Below, one piece after another: positions 7,354-14,539 of a DNA stretch of 64,000 bases. The DNA lies in NCBI GenBank assembly GCA_035651755.1, contig DASRFA010000017.1, forward strand, positions 130,048 through 194,047, in the 5' to 3' direction. The notes beneath the pieces were generated by a model. The model made no database searches. It was not told where the DNA came from and saw only the letters and a program-made list of their open reading frames with translations. A program made the position numbers and the translations under genes. This DNA comes from DASRFA01 sp035651755. Its GTDB lineage: Bacteria; Desulfobacterota; Binatia; UBA12015. Every line of letters begins with the position of its first letter. Position 1 is the stretch's first letter.

Positions 7354-8469
7354 ATGGCGGATCGGCACGACGGCGAGTTCGACGAGTTCCTGGCGATTCG
7401 CAAGCCGGGCGCCCACCTCGAGGAGAGCGTCGTCGCGGACGACTTCGTCATCCAGCTCGGCGTCGACCTCGCGAACTACCCGAAGTTCTCGCGGGTGGAC
7501 GACGGCGTCACCTACCGGAAGACCCATCTCGACGTCCGCCACGAGGTCGACCGCGACTCGGGAGCCGAGCTGCCCGACTACAGCGGCCCGTACAAGGCCG
7601 ACCTGCGTTTCACCGATTTCTCGAGGGAAGCTCTGGCCGAGAAGTTCCTGCCGTGGAGCGAGGCGTACCTCCGGCTCTGCGTCGACGGCTGGGCGCGCGA
7701 GGTCGCCAGGCGCTACGGCGCCGAAACGATGGCCGAGATCGAATGGGCGGCGTGGACCGGTCAGGTCGTCCCCGAGATCGACCGCATGAGGAAGCAGTTC
7801 CTCCCGGCCGGAACGGTGTACGAGGACCCCAACCGCGACGTCCCCGAGAGCGAGCGCGTCGGGACGCGGGTGATCTACACCGGTCTCTTCACGCCGGACT
7901 CGAGCACCGCCCTGCTGTCGAAGCCGCTGATCGTCGCCTGGTTGCTCGGAAGCCACGAGTACCTGCTCCAGTGCATCGAGGCGTGGGCCACCCAGATCAC
8001 GCTCCGCTACGGCCTCGACGTGATGTTCGACATCCAGTGGACGCTCTGGGGCGACTCGGTGCTGCCGGGGGTGAAGAAGCTCAAGGCGGAGTACCTCGGG
8101 ATCACCGGCAACACCGTCGCCGACTGGATGAAGGATCTCCAGGTCGACGCGACCGCCATGCCGGGCAAGGCGTTCGACCTCTCCTTCGAGATGCCGGAGC
8201 CCGACGTCGGCATCATGACGTTCAATCGCTGCGTCGCCGTCGACCAGTGGGAGTCGATGGGGCGGCCCGACATCCTCGAGAAGAACTGTCACTCCACGTG
8301 TCCGAAGTCGATGATCGTCACGACCAAGATGTACAACCCGAACATGAAGGTCGAGATCCTCGCGATTCCGCCGCGCGTGGATCCCGGCAACGTGTGCTGC
8401 AAGTGGCGCTTCAGCATGCGGACGCCCGACGACCCCGAGTACGTGAAGGACCCCGGCGAGCCGAAGTAG
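7354..8469 (+). CDS. L-2-amino-thiazoline-4-carboxylate hydrolase-like/DUF6125-type protein (371 aa)
   Basis: A soluble, acidic protein without signal peptide. Two similar segments, each with a 'W..YL..C...WA.....RYG' pattern (about 108-125 and 208-230), suggest internal duplication of a helical domain. The C-terminal part has conserved cysteines in NCHSTCPKS and VCCKWRF with an intervening MKVEILAIPPR, resembling the ATC hydrolase-like fold found in small-molecule-binding proteins. The true function is unknown. It is divergent from, and by its operators controlled by, the TetR at 6691-7269. It is probably an enzyme or binding protein for a catabolic intermediate. Family assignment is tentative. 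Confidence 0.6.
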   Translation: MADRHDGEFDEFLAIRKPGAHLEESVVADDFVIQLGVDLANYPKFSRVDDGVTYRKTHLDVRHEVDRDSGAELPDYSGPYKADLRFTDFSREALAEKFLPWSEAYLRLCVDGWAREVARRYGAETMAEIEWAAWTGQVVPEIDRMRKQFLPAGTVYEDPNRDVPESERVGTRVIYTGLFTPDSSTALLSKPLIVAWLLGSHEYLLQCIEAWATQITLRYGLDVMFDIQWTLWGDSVLPGVKKLKAEYLGITGNTVADWMKDLQVDATAMPGKAFDLSFEMPEPDVGIMTFNRCVAVDQWESMGRPDILEKNCHSTCPKSMIVTTKMYNPNMKVEILAIPPRVDPGNVCCKWRFSMRTPDDPEYVKDPGEPK

Positions 8470-8485
8470 ACCCGACCGCGGCGCG

Positions 8486-9955
8486 CTAGACCGACCGCGG
8501 CACGCACTCGTAAGCCTGCTCGTCGAGGCCGGACAGCGCCTCCTCGAGCGCGGGCATGGAGCGCGGCCACTGCGTGACGATGCGGCCGCTCGGGGCGCGA
8601 TAGTAGTCCGAGCAGCTGGTCTGCCACATCGCGAAGGTCTCGAGCTCGCGCTGGATCTCGTCGTTGTACGCCGCCATCGCGCCCGGCTTGACGTCGATCC
8701 ACGCCAGGTCCTCGCGCGCGATGCGCTGGATCTGACGCACGACGTGGTCGACCTGGTACTCGATCATCGTGATGATCGAATCGGAGTTCGTGTTCGGGCC
8801 GTAGAGCATGAAGAGGTTCGGGAAGCCCGCCGTCGCGACGCCCTTGTAGGCCTGGGCGCCGTCGCTCCAGGCGTCGGCAATCGACAGTCCGCCGCGGCCC
8901 GTCACGTCGATCGCCGACAGGAATTTCGTCGTCGCGAAGCCGGTGGCGAGGATCAGGGTGTCGAGTCGCCGCTCGCGGCCGTCCGCGGTCACGATCCCGT
9001 GCGGGGTGATGCGCTCGATCGGATCGGTCACGAGCTCGAGGTTCGGCCGGTTGAAGGCCGGGTAGTAGTCGTTGGAGAAGAGCGGCCGCTTGGCACCCCA
9101 GGGGTGGTCGGGCATCAGGCGCCTGCGAACGTCCGCGTCCTCGACCTTGGCGATCTCCCGGTGGCAGGCCGCCACCATGTCGCTCCGCACGCGCTCGAAC
9201 GCGCGCGGGCCGTCGAGCGACTCGAAGACCTTCCGCCGTACCGCGAGCGCGAAGCCCGGCTCCTTCCGGAAACGCTCGAGTAGCTCCTCCGTGTAGGGAT
9301 CGTCCTGCTTCGGTGCGACCCAGTTCGCGGTGCGCTGGAACAGGTGGACCTGCCCGGCATGCTTGACGATCTCGGGAACGAGCTGAACGGCGCTCGCCGC
9401 GCTTCCGATCACGCCCACGGTCTCGCCCGAGAGATCGTGATCCCGGTTCCATCGCGCCGAGTGGAAGGACGTCCCGGCGAAGGTGTCCAGGCCCGGAATC
9501 CGGGGCACGTGGATCTCGTTGAACATCCCGATCGCGCTCACCACGACGTCGGCCGAGATCGTGCGACCCGACTCGGTCTCGAGCGACCACTCCGCCGCGG
9601 CTTCGTCCCAGCGAGCGCGCCGCACGGCGTCGCCGAATCGACAGTGCGGCAGGAGGCCGTACTTCTCGGCGCAGTGGTTCAGGTACGCCAGGATCTCGGG
9701 TTGCGGCGCGTAGGGCCGCGACCAATCGCGCTTCAGCTCGAAGGAGAACGAGTAGAGGTGCGACGGGACGTCGCAGGCGCAACCGGGGTAGCGGTTGTGG
9801 TACCAGGTTCCGCCGACTCCGTCGGCCTTCTCGAGGATCTCGAAGTCCGTGAAGCCGGCGCCCTCGAGGCGGATTCCCATGCAGAGCCCGCCGGGCCCCG
9901 CACCGACGATCGCGATTCGCAGGCGGCGGCCGTTCGTCGGATTCGGTCCGCTCAC
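8486..9955 (-). CDS. Flavin-containing/Baeyer-Villiger-type monooxygenase (489 aa)
   Basis: Two dinucleotide-binding motifs are present: FAD-binding IVGAGPGGLCMG near residue 16 and NADP-binding GVIGSAASAVQ near residue 178. Between them is FAGTSFHSARWN, close to the Baeyer-Villiger fingerprint FxGxxxHxxxW with Asn in place of the final Pro/Asp. Such enzymes insert oxygen into ketones (including steroid or terpenoid ketones) to give esters, or N- or S-oxygenate substrates. The gene converges with the ATC-hydrolase-like gene (16 bp gap) and lies 72 bp downstream of the Rieske cluster on the same strand, so it may belong to that operon. The substrate is unknown. Confidence 0.9.
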   Translation of the reverse strand: MSGPNPTNGRRLRIAIVGAGPGGLCMGIRLEGAGFTDFEILEKADGVGGTWYHNRYPGCACDVPSHLYSFSFELKRDWSRPYAPQPEILAYLNHCAEKYGLLPHCRFGDAVRRARWDEAAAEWSLETESGRTISADVVVSAIGMFNEIHVPRIPGLDTFAGTSFHSARWNRDHDLSGETVGVIGSAASAVQLVPEIVKHAGQVHLFQRTANWVAPKQDDPYTEELLERFRKEPGFALAVRRKVFESLDGPRAFERVRSDMVAACHREIAKVEDADVRRRLMPDHPWGAKRPLFSNDYYPAFNRPNLELVTDPIERITPHGIVTADGRERRLDTLILATGFATTKFLSAIDVTGRGGLSIADAWSDGAQAYKGVATAGFPNLFMLYGPNTNSDSIITMIEYQVDHVVRQIQRIAREDLAWIDVKPGAMAAYNDEIQRELETFAMWQTSCSDYYRAPSGRIVTQWPRSMPALEEALSGLDEQAYECVPRSV

Positions 9956-10027
9956 GCGCCGATTCTCCCGCGGTCTGGCCCCGGATCCCGCATGATCGTC
10001 CCTCGAGAAGGTCCGTCGAGCCCGGGT

Positions 10028-10468
10028 CTACTTGCCCGGCTCTCCCTCGGCGAGCGGATCGTGCTGCCGACCGGAGTCGACGCCGCCGTGCTTCCGCAGG
10101 AACGTGGTGGCGCGCCGGCGGATGCGCCAGCCGTCGGGCGTGCGGACGTACTCGTCGCGATACCAGGCGAGGCGCATCGCGTGCGTCTTCTGGTCGATGA
10201 AGACGAAGTGCTGCATCCCGGTCGCGCGGTCGGCGCCATCGAAGTCGACGACCGGCATGTTGCCGATGAACTGCCCGCGCGGCGCGGCGGCGAGCAACGC
10301 CGGCATGCGCTCGACCGTGTACGCCGTGCCGAACGCGCTGTACTCGGCATCCGGGGTGAAGACCTTCAGCCACTGGTCGGGAACGAACTGGCTCGCGTAC
10401 GCGAGATAGCGCGAGCACAGGTGATGGATCTCCACCAGGTCGGCGATGCGCTTCGTGTCGTCGCTCAT
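10028..10468 (-). CDS. NTF2/SnoaL-like fold protein, probable small subunit of the Rieske oxygenase set (146 aa)
   Basis: A SnoaL-like cone-fold protein of typical length. Features are an N-terminal helix 'IADLVEIHHLCSRYLAYA', the strand WLKVFTPDAEYSAFG (about 33) and a C-terminal RTPDGWRIRRRATTFLRK. Ring-hydroxylating dioxygenase beta subunits share this fold. Its ATG at 10468 overlaps the stop of the 111-aa gene by four bases (ATGA), so the two are translationally coupled. This coupling and the alpha subunit immediately upstream support a structural role in the oxygenase. An independent isomerase or dehydratase activity is the alternative. Confidence 0.82.
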   Translation of the reverse strand: MSDDTKRIADLVEIHHLCSRYLAYASQFVPDQWLKVFTPDAEYSAFGTAYTVERMPALLAAAPRGQFIGNMPVVDFDGADRATGMQHFVFIDQKTHAMRLAWYRDEYVRTPDGWRIRRRATTFLRKHGGVDSGRQHDPLAEGEPGK

Positions 10469-10800
10469 GGGAACGGCTCCAGCTTCAGCTCGAAGGAGGC
10501 GGTCCCGGTGTCGGGGATGTACGGCTGCCGCCAGATCTCGACGGGAAACGAGACGAGGATGAGCGAGTACAGGAGCTGCAGCAGCCGGATCGCGTCCTCG
10601 GGCAGCTCGTGGAGCGGGAGCTCGTCCAGGTAGGCGATGGCCGCCTCCGCGCGCGGGAAGACGGCGTCGTAGAACGCCTGCATCTCGTCCATCGTGCTCG
10701 ACAGACGTTTCGCATAGCGCTCGGGCTCGCTGGCGAGGCACCAGTCCCTCGCGAACGGCTCAAGGTCCGAGAATCGTGGGGGGAGCAGCGCATCGGCCAT
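10465..10800 (-). CDS. Small conserved hypothetical protein of the Rieske cluster (111 aa)
   Basis: A 111-residue, mostly helical acidic protein that is not assigned to a named family here. Visible features are FSDLEPFARDWCLASEPERY (residues 10-29), STMDEMQAFYDAVFPR (about 35-50) and a hydrophobic LLQLLYSLILVSFPVEIW (73-90) ending in RQPYIPDTG. The hydrophobic stretch contains charged and aromatic residues and may be a buried helix rather than a membrane span. It sits between the Rieske alpha subunit (5 bp upstream) and the SnoaL-like gene (ATGA overlap). An accessory or assembly subunit of the oxygenase is the most economical guess. Confidence 0.75.
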   Translation of the reverse strand: MADALLPPRFSDLEPFARDWCLASEPERYAKRLSSTMDEMQAFYDAVFPRAEAAIAYLDELPLHELPEDAIRLLQLLYSLILVSFPVEIWRQPYIPDTGTASFELKLEPFP

Positions 10801-10805
10801 CGCCG

Positions 10806-12095
10806 TCAACCCTCCGCGCGCGAGCGCCGGTAGTCGTCGACCCAGTCGTTCACCACCTTGTTCAGGTGGCGGCACATGAACTCCTGGTCGCCGAGTGGGA
10901 AGGCCGAGACGACGCGCGACTCGAGCCCCATCTGCGTCGCCTCGAGCGTGCCGCAGTCCTGCAGCGCGTACTCCTTGATCGTGGCGATGCCGAGCTGCTG
11001 AGCGAGCCGCTCGCGTACGCTGCGCGGCGGCGCGAAGTAGGCGTTCGCCTCGAAGATGAGCCGATCGTGCGCGGTCGGCCAGTAGTGGTACGTCAAGTAC
11101 CAACCGTTCTCCCAGAACACGATCGCGAAGTTCGGGAAGATCTGGAACGAATCCAGCCCCCAATGCTTCTTCTTCCCCGGGTTGAGACCGGGCGGGAGCT
11201 CCTTCGTCACGATCTCCGAGAAGTCCCAGGGACCGAACAAACCGCTGCGCATCAGCCGCTCGATCGGGTTGTACATCTCGGCCGGCAGGAGCCCGCCGGC
11301 GCCGCCGCTCGTCGAGCCGACGCGATGCGGGCCGTCGACCTGGAAATGCATCGTGTAGAACCCCTGCTGCTGGTACTCGGGATTCGACATGACGGGATTC
11401 TGGTGCCCGTGGAGGATCGGGGGGTGATAGAATTCCTGGAAGGCGTCGAGAAAGACCTTCCAGTTGCTGCGGATGTCGCCTCGGTAATAGTAGCGCTCGG
11501 TCAGCTTCTCGAACGGGTACTCGATGGCGGTGATCATCGGGCCGAGGAACTCGGTGAGCGTCTGGCTCGGCTCGTTCGCGAGGTTCACGAAGACGAACCC
11601 CTGCCACACCTCGCAGTGCACGGGCACGAGGCCGTAGTCGGCCTTGTCGATCCCGAAGAACTCGCCCTCCTGAAGGATGAACGAGCAGCGGCCGTCGAGA
11701 TCGTACCTCCAGCCGTGGTACTTGCAGGCGAACTGCCGGCAGGTTCCGCTGACCTCCTCGGCCGGGTGATCGGTCCAGACGAGCTTGTTGCCGCGGTGGC
11801 GGCACACGTTGTGGAAGGCGCGGACCCGGTCGTCCATCCCGCGGACGACGATCAGCGACGTCCCTGCGACCGCGAGCTCCTTCGTGAAGAAGCTCCCCTT
11901 TCGCCGGAGCTGCTCGACCCGCCCGACGTTCAGCCACGCCCGTTTGAAGATCGCCTCGCGCTCGAGCTGGTAGAACTCGGGTGAGATGCAGCTCTCGTAG
12001 GACACCGGTGCGGTTCCGAGCTCGGGATAGTGCTCCGTCCACGTTCCTTCGGGCGGTTTCGGGTATTGCTTCGGGGGCTTCACGGCCTGGTTCAT
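10806..12095 (-). CDS. Rieske-type aromatic ring-hydroxylating dioxygenase alpha subunit (429 aa)
   Basis: Rieske [2Fe-2S] ligands are C98-x-H100 (VCRHRGNKL) and C124-x2-H127 (CKYHGWRYDLDG). The catalytic mononuclear-iron site follows NWKVFLDAFQEFYH, with H224 and H229 as likely His ligands. The length matches alpha subunits of ring-hydroxylating oxygenases and related demethylases or steroid hydroxylases. It would hydroxylate an aromatic or alicyclic substrate using O2 and electrons from a reductase such as the one at 2689-3705. It is the first gene of a coupled set with the 111-aa and SnoaL-like genes and follows an SDR gene by 22 bp. Confidence 0.95.
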   Translation of the reverse strand: MNQAVKPPKQYPKPPEGTWTEHYPELGTAPVSYESCISPEFYQLEREAIFKRAWLNVGRVEQLRRKGSFFTKELAVAGTSLIVVRGMDDRVRAFHNVCRHRGNKLVWTDHPAEEVSGTCRQFACKYHGWRYDLDGRCSFILQEGEFFGIDKADYGLVPVHCEVWQGFVFVNLANEPSQTLTEFLGPMITAIEYPFEKLTERYYYRGDIRSNWKVFLDAFQEFYHPPILHGHQNPVMSNPEYQQQGFYTMHFQVDGPHRVGSTSGGAGGLLPAEMYNPIERLMRSGLFGPWDFSEIVTKELPPGLNPGKKKHWGLDSFQIFPNFAIVFWENGWYLTYHYWPTAHDRLIFEANAYFAPPRSVRERLAQQLGIATIKEYALQDCGTLEATQMGLESRVVSAFPLGDQEFMCRHLNKVVNDWVDDYRRSRAEG

Positions 12096-12117
12096 CGCGT
12101 TCCTTCCTCCCCGTGCC

Positions 12118-12873
12118 TCAGAGGACCATCCCGCCGTTCACGCCGACGACCTGGCCGGTGATGAAGCCGGCCTCATCGGAGCACAGGAACGCGCACGTCG
12201 CCGCGATCTCTTCCGGCGTTCCGAGCCGGCCGACCGGGATCGCCCGGGTCGCCACCTTCGCCAGGTTCCCGACGTCTCCTTGCGCTTCGGCGCGACGCAA
12301 CATCGGCGTGTCGATCATTCCGGGTGGAATGGCATTGACCGTGATGCCGTGCGGCGCGAGCTCGAGCGCGAGCGCCTTGGTGAGCCCGATCACGCCGCCC
12401 TTCGACGCGACGTAGTGCGCCATGCGCGCGGCACCCGACTGCGCGCTCGACGACGAGATCGTCACCATCCGGCCCCAGCGCGCTTCCAGCATGTCGCGGA
12501 CGGCGGCCTGCAGGCATTGGAAGGTACCGGTGAGGTTGACGGCGAGGACGCGCTCCCAGCTCTCGCTCGTGATCGCCGTGAACGGCTCGAACGAGTCGAG
12601 ACCGGCGGCGGTCACCATGATCGCGATCGGTCCGAGCCGTGCGCGCACCTCTTCGAGCGCAGCGTCGACTGCGCCGCGATCGGTGACGTCGGCAGCCACG
12701 CCGACGGCGGTCGCTCCCGTCTCGCCGAGGTCGCGAGCGGCCTGCCGCGCGGCTTCCCCCTGGAGGTCGAGCAGGCCGACCCGGTGACCCCGCGCCGCCA
12801 GGTGTCGGGCGATCGCGAGCCCCATCCCGGACGCCGCCCCGGTGACCACGGCGACTCGATTCACCGTTCCCAT
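12118..12873 (-). CDS. SDR family NAD(P)-dependent oxidoreductase (251 aa)
   Basis: A classical short-chain dehydrogenase: cofactor motif VTGAASGMGLA (10-20), AAG at 89-91, catalytic Ser around 142 and YVASK (154-158), with the usual C-terminal GFITGQVVGVNGGMVL. The acidic residue after strand 2 (LLDLQGEA) favours NAD(H). It could oxidise the cis-diol or alcohol produced by the Rieske oxygenase, or act as a 3-ketoacyl/hydroxyacyl-CoA dehydrogenase. It is the promoter-proximal gene of the oxygenase operon. An inverted repeat at 12946-12964 lies about 80 bp upstream. Confidence 0.93.
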   Translation of the reverse strand: MGTVNRVAVVTGAASGMGLAIARHLAARGHRVGLLDLQGEAARQAARDLGETGATAVGVAADVTDRGAVDAALEEVRARLGPIAIMVTAAGLDSFEPFTAITSESWERVLAVNLTGTFQCLQAAVRDMLEARWGRMVTISSSSAQSGAARMAHYVASKGGVIGLTKALALELAPHGITVNAIPPGMIDTPMLRRAEAQGDVGNLAKVATRAIPVGRLGTPEEIAATCAFLCSDEAGFITGQVVGVNGGMVL

Positions 12874-12945
12874 CGTTCGTCCCGGCGCCTGCGACACGCG
12901 TCGCAGGCCGCGATGATGGATCACCCAGGCACGGATTGCAAGGCA

Positions 12946-12964
12946 GTTCTCGCTGTACGAGAAC
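12946..12964. promoter_or_regulatory. 19-bp inverted repeat upstream of the SDR-Rieske operon
   Basis: GTTCTCG-CTGTA-CGAGAAC has perfect 7-bp arms. It lies in the 281-bp non-coding stretch (12874-13154), 73-91 bp upstream of the SDR start, a suitable place for an operator. Nothing else is evident in that stretch. Function is inferred from symmetry and place. Confidence 0.45.
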
Positions 12965-13154
12965 ATGATTTCCGCCGCCGCCCCGCGCATCGCACCGCCC
13001 GAGGTCAATCTGCCGTCGCTGTCCGGGAAATACATGGACACCCGCTCCGATGTCGGCGTTCGGCGGCGATCACCTGTGGACCGCCCAGCCCGCCACCGGC
13101 GGCCCATGCGTTCCCGCCGTCCAGCCGATGCCGTGAGCGCGACCCCTTGGGCGC

Positions 13155-13928
13155 TCACCGCACCCAGTTGATCTCGCGCGCCGTCGCGTCGCCGACGACG
13201 GTCGCGTTCAAGCTCGGCGGGATCGACGATTCGGACTCCGAAACCGGGATCCGCCCCGCCATGATCTCGGCGTAGCGCTGCGGGTAGCGCGGCCTCGCGT
13301 CCGGCTTGGCGTAGCCCTCCGGGAAGCGCGGCTGCGCAGTGCGCGGGTCGTACTTGTCGGTCGCGCCCAGGGTGTGGAGCAGCTCGTGCGCGATCACGAC
13401 GTTGTTCGAGCCCGCCAGCGCGCTCGACGCGAAGACGTTCGCGACCCCGATCCAGCCTTTCTCGAGGCCGAGGGAATGCGCGAGCGTCTCTGTCCTGGCG
13501 GGATCGTAATAGATGACGAAGAGCCGGACGTCGGGAGACAGGCCCTCGTACCGGTCGACCTTCCACGCCCACCAGCGGAGCTTGAGGCTCCAGAGCATGA
13601 TGCTCGCGACGTTCCCGTCGACCGGCGGCGGAGGGGGAAGCGACTTCACCTCCGGCCCGAGCCGGACCTTGAGCGGCGGCCCGTAGCGCGGCTCGATGCC
13701 GAAGCTGCGCGCCTCCTCGTCCAGGAACGTCTCGATCGGCTGGAACGTCTCGGCACGGACCTCGCGCACGTAGCGCCGGGTCACGTCGCCGTCGTCGCCC
13801 GCGATCGGATACACGACGGCCCGGATCGGAAGGTCCCACGCCGCGAGCCGCCGCCGCGTCTGCCACGACCCCACGCCGACGACGACGAGGACCGTCACCA
13901 ATCCCGCGATCCGGATCGCCTTGAACAC
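13155..13928 (-). CDS. Membrane-anchored HExxH protein, putative zinc metalloprotease (257 aa)
   Basis: An N-terminal membrane anchor (IRIAGLVTVLVVVGVGSW, about residues 5-22) is followed by a periplasmic domain. The zinc-binding motif HELLHTLGATDKYD lies near residue 187, with a second acidic/His-rich context typical of the archaemetzincin/matrixin-like geometry (HExxHxxGxxD/H). The GTG at 13928 is chosen because it is preceded by GGGGGAA and puts the anchor at the N-terminus; an ATG 63 bp upstream is possible. It lies 120 bp downstream of the cytochrome/membrane gene pair on the same strand. The substrate is unknown. Confidence 0.7.
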   Translation of the reverse strand: MFKAIRIAGLVTVLVVVGVGSWQTRRRLAAWDLPIRAVVYPIAGDDGDVTRRYVREVRAETFQPIETFLDEEARSFGIEPRYGPPLKVRLGPEVKSLPPPPPVDGNVASIMLWSLKLRWWAWKVDRYEGLSPDVRLFVIYYDPARTETLAHSLGLEKGWIGVANVFASSALAGSNNVVIAHELLHTLGATDKYDPRTAQPRFPEGYAKPDARPRYPQRYAEIMAGRIPVSESESSIPPSLNATVVGDATAREINWVR

Positions 13929-14025
13929 GCTTCCCCCGCCGGCTCCTCGCCGCTCGCAAGGGGTATCGGCAGCGAACGCGCGACTCTGCACCCGCTCCCG
14001 GAGGGGATGTCGGCCACCGAGGAAC

Positions 14026-14042
14026 GGGCCGCGTCGCGGCCC
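14026..14042. terminator. GC-rich palindrome after the membrane protein gene
   Basis: GGGCCGCG-T-CGCGGCCC has 8-bp arms just 3' of the stop at 14049 (minus strand). It may end the octaheme transcript, but the one-base loop and lack of a T-run make it a weak terminator call. Confidence 0.3.
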
Positions 14043-14048
14043 CGACCG

Positions 14049-14528
14049 CTACTTCCGCCCGGGCGCGAGCCCGAGCGCGACCGCCAGCACCCCCGCGAGC
14101 AGCGCGAAGCCGCCGAGCGGCACGAGCAGCACGCCGACGCCCGGATCGCCGCCGTGGATGAACAGGCCGGCGAGGAAGAACCCGCCCGGCATCAGCACGA
14201 GCGCGGCGACGAGGCAGCGCGACGCGATCACCCACGAGCGCGCCGGCTCGCGCTCCGCCATCCAGAGCGTCGCCGCGAACGCGATGTTCAGCACCGCGAA
14301 GAGCGTCCCGTGCGAGTGGGCGAGCGTCCACATGAGGCGTCGCGACTCCATGCCGACGTCGAGATAAAATCCGATCTTGAACGCGTGCAGCGACTCGAGC
14401 ACGAGCCCGGCGGACAGGAACACGAGAAGCGACCACCAGCCGACGCGCAGGTGGTACGCGATCAGCGCGCTCTTGAGCCCGACGTCGTCTGCGCGGTCGG
14501 AGGTCGCGGTGGCGCCTGCGGTTCGCAT
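14049..14528 (-). CDS. Four-helix inner-membrane protein paired with the octaheme cytochrome (159 aa)
   Basis: Four hydrophobic segments are visible: about residues 31-50 (WWSLLVFLSAGLVLES), 72-92, 101-124 and 132-155. Conserved-looking polar residues include AHSHGTLFAVLNIAF (around 70-84), with histidines that could bind haem or quinone. The ATG at 14528 is preceded by GAGG; a GTG at 14543 that overlaps the cytochrome stop codon (GTGA) is equally possible. Tight linkage to the cytochrome suggests a membrane partner, perhaps passing electrons from quinol. No known family is recognised with confidence. Confidence 0.75.
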   Translation of the reverse strand: MRTAGATATSDRADDVGLKSALIAYHLRVGWWSLLVFLSAGLVLESLHAFKIGFYLDVGMESRRLMWTLAHSHGTLFAVLNIAFAATLWMAEREPARSWVIASRCLVAALVLMPGGFFLAGLFIHGGDPGVGVLLVPLGGFALLAGVLAVALGLAPGRK

Positions 14529-14539
14529 CTCGACCTCGA

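Noticed and set aside
12965..13171. Small ORF in the gap between the SDR and HExxH genes
   Set aside because: No ribosome site, no homology and a composition typical of non-coding GC-rich DNA.
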